Below are positions 1 to 4,693 of a DNA stretch of 11,952 nt, piece by piece. The translations under genes were made by a program, and so were the position numbers. Source of the stretch: CAMBDR01 sp046597185 (lineage in GTDB: Bacteria > Pseudomonadota > Gammaproteobacteria > Burkholderiales > Burkholderiaceae_D); contig JBKJLF010000894.1 in assembly GCA_046597185.1 (NCBI GenBank), positions 1-11,952 of the forward strand, given 5' to 3'. A model generated the notes under the pieces. It worked only from the letters and a program-made list of their open reading frames with translations. It was not told the DNA's origin and did no database searches. Every line of letters begins with the position of its first letter. Positions within the stretch are counted from its first letter, which is position 1.

Positions 1-1058
1 ATAAGCTTGTTAAGTTGTCAGCACCCGCTGGCCCGCACGTGGCTCATGCCAGTGTGTTGCCAAAGCTGCATAGCTATTTGTTAACAGATGGGAATTTTGG
101 TTTGTTGACCAAAGGGAAAATGGTAGGCTTGGCGCAAGGCACGCTGGCGGCGACGGGGGATTATGATCCCGGTAAAATTGGCGACTATTCAAAATGTAAT
201 GAGGTGACCAATCAAAAATTGGCGGCTTTGGTGCTGTTTCGGCATACCACGGTGGAAGGGGAGCGCGGGGCACAAAAAGTGATGGTGTGTTCGCTGCCAA
301 GCTCTTTTACCAATTGGCCCTCGCTGTTGTTCAAGGGTAAGACTGTTGGCGAAATTTTGGGCTATTTGGCTGATACGAAGGAAAAATTTCGTAGAGAAGA
401 AAAAGTTGGTTTGGCAAATGCAGTGCAACATGCCCAAGCATGGTGCCAACGTGCCTTGATCGTACTTGCCAATGCCGCAGGTGAACGCAAGCCCTTACTT
501 GATCGTGACGTGCGCGAACTTTTCAAGTCGCAGGCCAGCCGGGCGCAAGATAATACAAGCGCCCGTAGCATGGTAAAACAGTGGTTCGCGGACGAAAACA
601 CTACTGAACAGGAAATAGATGGGGCAATCGGGAAATTGCAAGCCGGGTTCAAGTGTATGGTGGCGATGCTTAATTCAAATCAGCTAATACTGACCGATCA
701 ACCACAACTTCGTAATGCGCTTGCTGGCACACAAGACTTTTTGGATTTACATTCCGAAGGGTTGGTCAGACAAACGCGTGAAAAGCTGGCGGTGATTTAT
801 ATTCAAGAAGGTTTTTTCAAAAACCAGATTGTGATCAAGGATAATCGGGATTGGGCGCGCATTCTGATTCACGAAGCAGCACACCGTGAAGCGGGCTTGC
901 CCGCAGATTCGCGTTATGCATACGCTGGTATCAGACCTAATGCGGCCAAGTTGTCCTTCGCAAAGGCGATGTTGAATGCGGATAGTTGGGCGTTTTTTTG
1001 TGCTGATGCGGCGGGACAATTGAAAGATAGTGAACGGAAATTTGCATTTCGTAAGTAA
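1..1058 (+). CDS. M35-like (aspzincin) zinc metallopeptidase, 5' end outside window
   Basis: The reading frame is open from the left edge to the TAA at 1056-1058. A TTG at 15 could be a start, but no ribosome site precedes it and the frame has no upstream stop, so the gene probably begins outside the window. Residue numbers count from that TTG (347 residues). The C-terminal part shows a zinc-peptidase core: HEAAH at 286-290, then D298 and Y301 (DSRY), then NADSWAFF about 30 residues on. HExxH followed by DxxY and an NADxxAxF segment is the known pattern of deuterolysin / lysine-specific M35 peptidases, where both His and the Asp bind zinc and the Glu is catalytic. A segment around 185-225 (KQWFADE, then a helical stretch with a Cys) also resembles the start of that domain. 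Residues 1-110 are not recognised and no signal peptide is visible. Such domains are known in interbacterial effectors, so an effector role is an inference. The gene lies 34 bp before a repeat-domain gene on the same strand. Confidence 0.75.
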   Translation, partial: KLVKLSAPAGPHVAHASVLPKLHSYLLTDGNFGLLTKGKMVGLAQGTLAATGDYDPGKIGDYSKCNEVTNQKLAALVLFRHTTVEGERGAQKVMVCSLPSSFTNWPSLLFKGKTVGEILGYLADTKEKFRREEKVGLANAVQHAQAWCQRALIVLANAAGERKPLLDRDVRELFKSQASRAQDNTSARSMVKQWFADENTTEQEIDGAIGKLQAGFKCMVAMLNSNQLILTDQPQLRNALAGTQDFLDLHSEGLVRQTREKLAVIYIQEGFFKNQIVIKDNRDWARILIHEAAHREAGLPADSRYAYAGIRPNAAKLSFAKAMLNADSWAFFCADAAGQLKDSERKFAFRK

Positions 1059-1081
1059 ACAGTCCGCTAAATAGTATTTTT

Positions 1082-1088
1082 AAGGAAG
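1082..1088 (+). promoter_or_regulatory. Ribosome binding site of the repeat-domain gene
   Basis: AAGGAAG lies four bases before the ATG at 1093. It fixes that start and shows that the small gene has its own translation signal after the peptidase gene. Confidence 0.6.
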
Positions 1089-1092
1089 AATA

Positions 1093-1851
1093 ATGATTTA
1101 TGCCAGCCGTGGCGCACCGCGTGATGTACCGCCCTTGGAATTGGATGGAATCCGTTACCAGCAACTGGAAGATGGATTAGATGTTAATTTGCCGGAACGG
1201 TGTGGTTATTTGCAAGCGATTGATATGCAATCGGGGAATAGTTTATGGATTGTTGAGGTTTATTCGACTGCACAGGGTCGGGACAGTGAATCGCATGTGA
1301 TCGATTGTTATTTTCTGCGCATGAAATTTCGACTTGGGACACGGGATATTTTGATAGAGAATGAGATGCGCAATAAGTATCTCGTCAATATCGACACGCA
1401 GCAAGTGCGCAAAGCTACGCCTGCCGACTTTCCCTCTTCTGTGAAGCGCGCCCCACCACCCATAGTGCCACCGATTGAATATCAGGGCATGCGATATGAG
1501 CAAATTATGAATGGACATGATGCAGGCCGACCAGAACGATGTGGATATCTTGATGGGATTGACATCAAAACCAATGCTGGACTGTGGGTAAGGCAAATTT
1601 ATAGTGTCCCATTTAACGACGAAATCGAAGACGATACGCAAGAGTGCTATTTTACCCGCATGGTTTTGCTGCCAGGTCAACAGGATCTCTTGATCGAAAA
1701 TGAAGTTGGCGACAAATATTTGTTTAATCTAAAACGACGCGACACACGGCCCTTAAGCACCGCAGAAAGCGATTATCTGCCTGCATCGGTGAGTGTGGGG
1801 GCGCGTATCAACGATAGCTTAAAAGGATTTTTCCAACGCAGTAAAAAGTAA
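1093..1851 (+). CDS. Uncharacterised protein with two tandem copies of one domain; candidate immunity/partner protein
   Basis: This 252-residue protein has no signal peptide or membrane segment, so it is probably cytoplasmic. It consists of two copies of the same domain, about residues 15-108 and 128-221, with an exact 113-residue period and no gaps. By eye about 37 of 86 aligned positions are identical. Shared blocks are G-x-RY-x-Q, PERCGYL (34-40 and 147-153), ID, LW, YS, CYFxRM, LIENE (87-91 and 200-204) and KYLxN. A proline-rich linker (APPPIVPP) joins the copies, and a basic tail ends the protein. I do not recognise the family. The gene follows the M35-like peptidase by 34 bp on the same strand with its own ribosome site, and converges on the Smr gene with a single base between stops. 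A small cytosolic protein directly behind a toxin-like peptidase suggests an immunity or regulatory partner. That is inference from position only; a duplicated ligand-binding or structural module is an alternative. Confidence 0.75.
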   Translation: MIYASRGAPRDVPPLELDGIRYQQLEDGLDVNLPERCGYLQAIDMQSGNSLWIVEVYSTAQGRDSESHVIDCYFLRMKFRLGTRDILIENEMRNKYLVNIDTQQVRKATPADFPSSVKRAPPPIVPPIEYQGMRYEQIMNGHDAGRPERCGYLDGIDIKTNAGLWVRQIYSVPFNDEIEDDTQECYFTRMVLLPGQQDLLIENEVGDKYLFNLKRRDTRPLSTAESDYLPASVSVGARINDSLKGFFQRSKK

Positions 1852-1852
1852 A

Positions 1853-2509
1853 TTAACTGTTTGCCCTGCTATTGATCTGCCCGCGCAACAACACCACCAG
1901 CGCGCCATTGCCACCGTCACTCGCGCGCGCCACGCAAAAAGCCAGCACTTCACTTTTTTGCACCAGCCAACGCAGCACCAATTGCTTTAAAATCGGCTCG
2001 CGCCCACGTGAGCCGTGGCCTTTGCCGTGGATCACCCGCACGCAACGGATGCCGCGTTTGCCTGCGTCGCGTAAAAATTCTGCCAGACTGGTGCGCGCCT
2101 GATCGCGTCGTAAACCGTGTAAATCGAGCTGATCCTGAATCACCCAATGGCCTTTGCGTAATTTTCGTACTACTTCTGGCCCCACACCATCACGCGCGAA
2201 GCTTAATGCCTGGTCGGTTTCGAGCAAGCTTTCAATATCCATTTCATCGGACATCGATTCATGCAAGGCCGCCTGTTCATCGGCCAAATGCTGGCGCGCA
2301 ATCGGTAAGGGTTTTTCGCTGTATGGCTCGATGCGGTCGCTGGGCGGCAACACGTGTACTTCGCCAATCGCAAGCCGAAACAAATTGGCATTGCGCTCGC
2401 GCTCACGTGCTTGCTGCGCCTGCAAGGCAGCAGCTTGCCGCCTTGCTTCTTCCTGCTCCTTGAGCATGGTGCGTAAAAACTGCAAATCGGCAAACTGTTT
2501 TAAACTCAT
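1853..2509 (-). CDS. Smr-domain protein (SmrA/YdaL-like nuclease)
   Basis: This 218-residue protein ends in an Smr domain. The diagnostic blocks are LDLHG at 128-132, VIHGKG at 159-164 and GGNGALVVLLR at 199-209. The stretch CVRVIHGKGHGS followed by EVLAFCVARASDGG resembles stand-alone SmrA/YdaL proteins more than the ribosome-collision nuclease SmrB. Smr domains cut DNA or RNA; the Asp-x-His of the DLHG block is the element usually implicated. Residues about 16-42 are rich in Glu, Arg, Gln and Ala and look like a helical or coiled-coil arm; no MutS part is fused. The start is the ATG at 2507-2509; no clear ribosome site precedes it. It sits 60 bp downstream of trxB on the same strand and is probably read from the trxB promoter. 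Substrate (mismatch/branched DNA or mRNA) cannot be decided here. Confidence 0.88.
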   Translation of the reverse strand: MSLKQFADLQFLRTMLKEQEEARRQAAALQAQQARERERNANLFRLAIGEVHVLPPSDRIEPYSEKPLPIARQHLADEQAALHESMSDEMDIESLLETDQALSFARDGVGPEVVRKLRKGHWVIQDQLDLHGLRRDQARTSLAEFLRDAGKRGIRCVRVIHGKGHGSRGREPILKQLVLRWLVQKSEVLAFCVARASDGGNGALVVLLRGQINSRANS

Positions 2510-2524
2510 GGCGCGCTAATTCAT

Positions 2525-2556
2525 TGATTCACTAAATTTGCTGATTCACTCAAATT
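2525..2556. repeat. Short imperfect direct repeat between trxB and the Smr gene
   Basis: TGATTCACTAAATT (2525-2538) is followed 17 bases on by TGATTCACTCAAATT (2542-2556), differing by one inserted C. It lies in the 60-bp gap in front of the Smr gene. It could be an operator or a chance duplication. Confidence 0.4.
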
Positions 2557-2569
2557 GACCCGATCCGGC

Positions 2570-3526
2570 TTAGCCTTCCAGGCTTTCCAGATAACGCTGC
2601 GCATCCAGTGCTGCCATACAGCCCGTACCCGCACTGGTAATGGCTTGCCGATAAACATGGTCTTGCACATCGCCCGCCGCAAACACGCCGGCAATATTGG
2701 TCGCCGTGGCCATGCCTTCCAAACCGGTTTTGGTTTTGATATAGCCATTGTGCATAGTCAACTGGCCTTCAAAAATACTGGTATTGGGTTTGTGCCCGAT
2801 CGCAATAAACACGCCGTGCAGCGGCAGCTCGCTGGTTTCACCCGTTTGGGTTGACTTGATGCGCAAACCGGTCACGCCACTATCGTCGCCCAACACTTCA
2901 TCGAGCGTATGGTGATATTTGATCTCAATCTTGCCTTCGGCGACCTTGGCATTCAAGCGATCAACCAAAATCGGTTCGGCGCGGAATTTATCGCGCCGAT
3001 GAATTAACGTGACTTTATTGGCAATATTGGACAGGTATAAAGCTTCTTCCACCGCCGTATTGCCACCACCCACCACCGCCACCGCCTGATTGCGATAGAA
3101 AAAACCATCGCAGGTGGCGCAAGCCGAAACACCCTTGCCCATAAACGCTTCTTCCGAAGGCAAACCCAAATATTGCGCCGAAGCCCCGGTGGCGATAATT
3201 AAACTGTCACAAGTATATTGACCTTGATCGCCTTCGAGCCGAATCGGCTTTTCTTGCAAATGGGTGGTGTGGATATGGTCGAAAATCATTTCAGTTTGAA
3301 AACGCTCGGCATGCTGTAAAAAGCGCTGCATCAAGTCCGGGCCTTGCACCCCCATCGGGTCGGCAGGCCAGTTTTCTACATCGGTGGTGGTCATGAGTTG
3401 GCCACCTTGTTCTACCCCGGTAATTAAAACCGGATGAAGATTGGCACGGGCAGCGTAAATCGCCGCACTATAACCGGCAGGGCCGGAGCCAAGAATTAAG
3501 ACACGGGCGTGTTTTTTGATCGTCAT
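2570..3526 (-). CDS. trxB: Thioredoxin-disulfide reductase
   Basis: This cytoplasmic flavoenzyme transfers electrons from NADPH through FAD and a redox disulfide to thioredoxin. The 318-residue length fits the low-molecular-weight bacterial type. Motifs occur in family order: FAD-binding GSGPAGYSAA at 13-22; the redox pair CATC at 136-139, followed by DGFF; NADPH-binding GGGNTA at 153-158; HRRDKFRA at about 176-183; and a C-terminal GVFAAGDV FAD contact followed by a QAITSAGTGC-type segment. The frame is open further upstream to 3856, but the ATG at 3524-3526 places the FAD motif at the usual distance from the N-terminus, so I chose it. The ribosome site there is poor. A perfect TATAAT lies about 40 bases upstream. 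The Smr gene follows 60 bp downstream on the same strand, and the pair is probably co-transcribed. The upstream neighbour is divergent. Confidence 0.97.
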   Translation of the reverse strand: MTIKKHARVLILGSGPAGYSAAIYAARANLHPVLITGVEQGGQLMTTTDVENWPADPMGVQGPDLMQRFLQHAERFQTEMIFDHIHTTHLQEKPIRLEGDQGQYTCDSLIIATGASAQYLGLPSEEAFMGKGVSACATCDGFFYRNQAVAVVGGGNTAVEEALYLSNIANKVTLIHRRDKFRAEPILVDRLNAKVAEGKIEIKYHHTLDEVLGDDSGVTGLRIKSTQTGETSELPLHGVFIAIGHKPNTSIFEGQLTMHNGYIKTKTGLEGMATATNIAGVFAAGDVQDHVYRQAITSAGTGCMAALDAQRYLESLEG

Positions 3527-3566
3527 AGGGATAGGCTCATTTAAGGAAAAATTGTTGATTTGCGAG

Positions 3567-3572
3567 ATTATA
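3567..3572 (-). promoter_or_regulatory. Probable -10 box for trxB
   Basis: Read on the minus strand this is a perfect TATAAT, 41 bases before the trxB ATG. No convincing -35 hexamer sits 16-18 bases further upstream, so the site may need an activator or be weak. Predicted from sequence only. Confidence 0.5.
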
Positions 3573-3664
3573 GACCAAGCTGCGCGGATTAGCTGTGCCA
3601 TAATGAAACTACCGGACCCAATGCCCCGTTTGGTCAAGAATTTCTTCCTGACCTGAAACGAAGC

Positions 3665-3668
3665 GAGG
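3665..3668 (+). promoter_or_regulatory. Ribosome binding site of the substrate-binding protein gene
   Basis: GAGG sits six bases before the ATG at 3675. It favours this ATG over the GTG immediately in front of it at 3672. Confidence 0.5.
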
Positions 3669-3674
3669 TGTGTG

Positions 3675-4238
3675 ATGCAAGCCAAACCAGCCATGCAATG
3701 GCGAGAGAGTATGTTCATTGTGCTAATGGTTTTGGGCGCAATGATGAGCGGGCGGGCCTTGGCCGCCGAACCGGTGGTCATTGGTTTGGATGGCGAATTT
3801 GGCCTCGAACAAAGCGTTTCGGCCCAGGCGGTGGGCTTGGGCATGCGTACCGCCATGGTGGAAATTAATGCGGCGGGCGGCGTGTTGGGTGGCCGTAACT
3901 TGGAATTGCTTACAAAAGATCATCGCTCAATCCCTGCGCGTGGTATTCGGAATTTAACAGAATTTGCTGCGCGCTTTAGCCCGGTGGTGATCGAAGAACT
4001 GCCCAAAATCAAAGAACTGAAGTTGCCCTTTATGGCGGTCTGGTCATCGGCTGATCCGATTGTGGACAACGGCATGCAGCCTAACGAAATTCGCGCGGCG
4101 CTGGAAAGAGTACCGCAATACCGTGGCTTGATCAAATCTTACAGACCGCCCTTTACGCCAGAGCGGCATGATGCTTTGGGGACGGAAGAATTGATGCTGG
4201 TATGCTATCGCAGCGACGGTGTACTGATTCCGGCGTAG
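3675..4238 (+). CDS. Internally deleted periplasmic substrate-binding protein (Peripla_BP_6 / branched-chain amino acid type)
   Basis: The open frame of 187 residues starts with a signal peptide (basic start, hydrophobic core FIVLMVLGAMM, cleavage after ALA at about residue 32). The mature start, IGLDGEFGLEQSVSAQAVG then INAAGGVLGGRNLEL, matches the N-lobe of ABC-type binding proteins for branched-chain amino acids, amides or urea. The text continues to DPIVDNGMQPN, near the point where a full protein would enter its second lobe. It then jumps to EIRAALERVPQYRGLIKSYRPP and FTPERHDALGTEELMLV, which read as the C-terminal end of such proteins. Family members are about 380-400 residues, so some 200 appear lost near residue 136, in frame. 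A smaller loss near NLTEFAARFSPVV is also likely, since the usual stretch before that strand is missing. Without most of both lobes it should not bind ligand. It is followed 7 bp later by a histidine-kinase remnant. Confidence 0.72.
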   Translation: MQAKPAMQWRESMFIVLMVLGAMMSGRALAAEPVVIGLDGEFGLEQSVSAQAVGLGMRTAMVEINAAGGVLGGRNLELLTKDHRSIPARGIRNLTEFAARFSPVVIEELPKIKELKLPFMAVWSSADPIVDNGMQPNEIRAALERVPQYRGLIKSYRPPFTPERHDALGTEELMLVCYRSDGVLIPA

Positions 4239-4245
4239 AAATAAC

Positions 4246-4606
4246 ATGCCCGCGCTCACTCTGGATAGTTTGGCGCGCCGTTTCGCTTTGGTCGCTGTGG
4301 CTTTGGCGCTCTCGGTGTTGTTGCTCACCATCCTGGCGTCGTGGTGGTTGGTGAGCCAGCAACAACAACAGGCCACGCGCATTTTGTTGCAAAAAGAAGC
4401 GGAGGTGGCCGGGCATTTCCAACGAGTTCAGGGAAAAAATCTTTCAAAAATTTACCCAGCAAGACTCGTCCGATACCCGTTTGAAAGGGGGAACGGGCCT
4501 GGGCTTGGCGATTAGTCGGGCTTTGATCGAAAAAAGGGGCGGGCGTATTGGTTTTGAATCGGTTTTCGGGCAGGGCACGACTTTTTATATTGAATTGCCG
4601 TTGTAA
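4246..4606 (+). pseudogene. Sensor histidine kinase remnant (N-terminal membrane segment joined out of frame to the end of the ATPase domain)
   Basis: From the ATG at 4246 the frame encodes a basic start, a strong membrane helix at about residues 13-36 ending SWWLV, then a Gln-rich helix (SQQQQQATRILLQKEAE) typical of the first helix of a membrane sensor kinase. This frame ends at the TAG at 4513-4515. A second frame from about 4424 to the TAA at 4604-4606 encodes the end of a kinase ATPase domain: IFQKFTQQDSSDTR (F box), GGTGLGLAIS (G2 box, about 4487-4516) and FESVFGQGTTFYIELPL. The join lies near 4415-4425. The sensor region, second membrane helix, His-containing DHp helix, N box and G1 box are all absent. 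A large deletion plus frame change is the simplest explanation. The gene starts 7 bp after the substrate-binding remnant, so the two were probably one operon. No functional kinase is possible; a short membrane peptide of 89 residues could still be made. Confidence 0.8.
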
Positions 4607-4610
4607 TCGG

Positions 4611-4650
4611 CCCGAATCTGCGCGAATCTGCGCGAATCTGCGCGAATCTG
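4611..4650. repeat. 10-bp tandem repeat, four copies, in front of ftsK
   Basis: The unit CGCGAATCTG occurs three times exactly (4621-4650), preceded by one copy with a single change (CCCGAATCTG, 4611-4620). It begins 5 bp after the kinase-remnant stop and runs into the probable ftsK -10 box. The 10-bp period places each copy on nearly the same face of the helix. Confidence 0.9.
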
Positions 4651-4652
4651 CG

Positions 4653-4658
4653 TACAAT
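4653..4658 (+). promoter_or_regulatory. Probable -10 box for ftsK
   Basis: TACAAT lies 35 bases before the ftsK ATG. The -35 position would fall inside the 10-bp tandem repeat, where no TTGACA-like hexamer is seen. The same nine bases, GCGTACAAT, occur again upstream of pilY1. Predicted only. Confidence 0.4.
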
Positions 4659-4693
4659 AGCCCGGTCTGAATGATTGCCACGATGTGATTTTT

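Noticed and set aside
2008..2519. Plus-strand frames opposite the Smr gene
   Set aside because: The Smr domain on the minus strand is clear (LDLHG, VIHGKG); the plus-strand products are Arg/Ser/Cys-rich shadows.
3599..3604. CATAAT as a -10 box for the substrate-binding protein gene
   Set aside because: No -35 at a suitable distance is visible and the gene appears decayed, so the site is not supported well enough.
4611..4650. CRISPR array
   Set aside because: The repeated units are 10 bp and directly adjacent with no spacers, and no cas genes are nearby.
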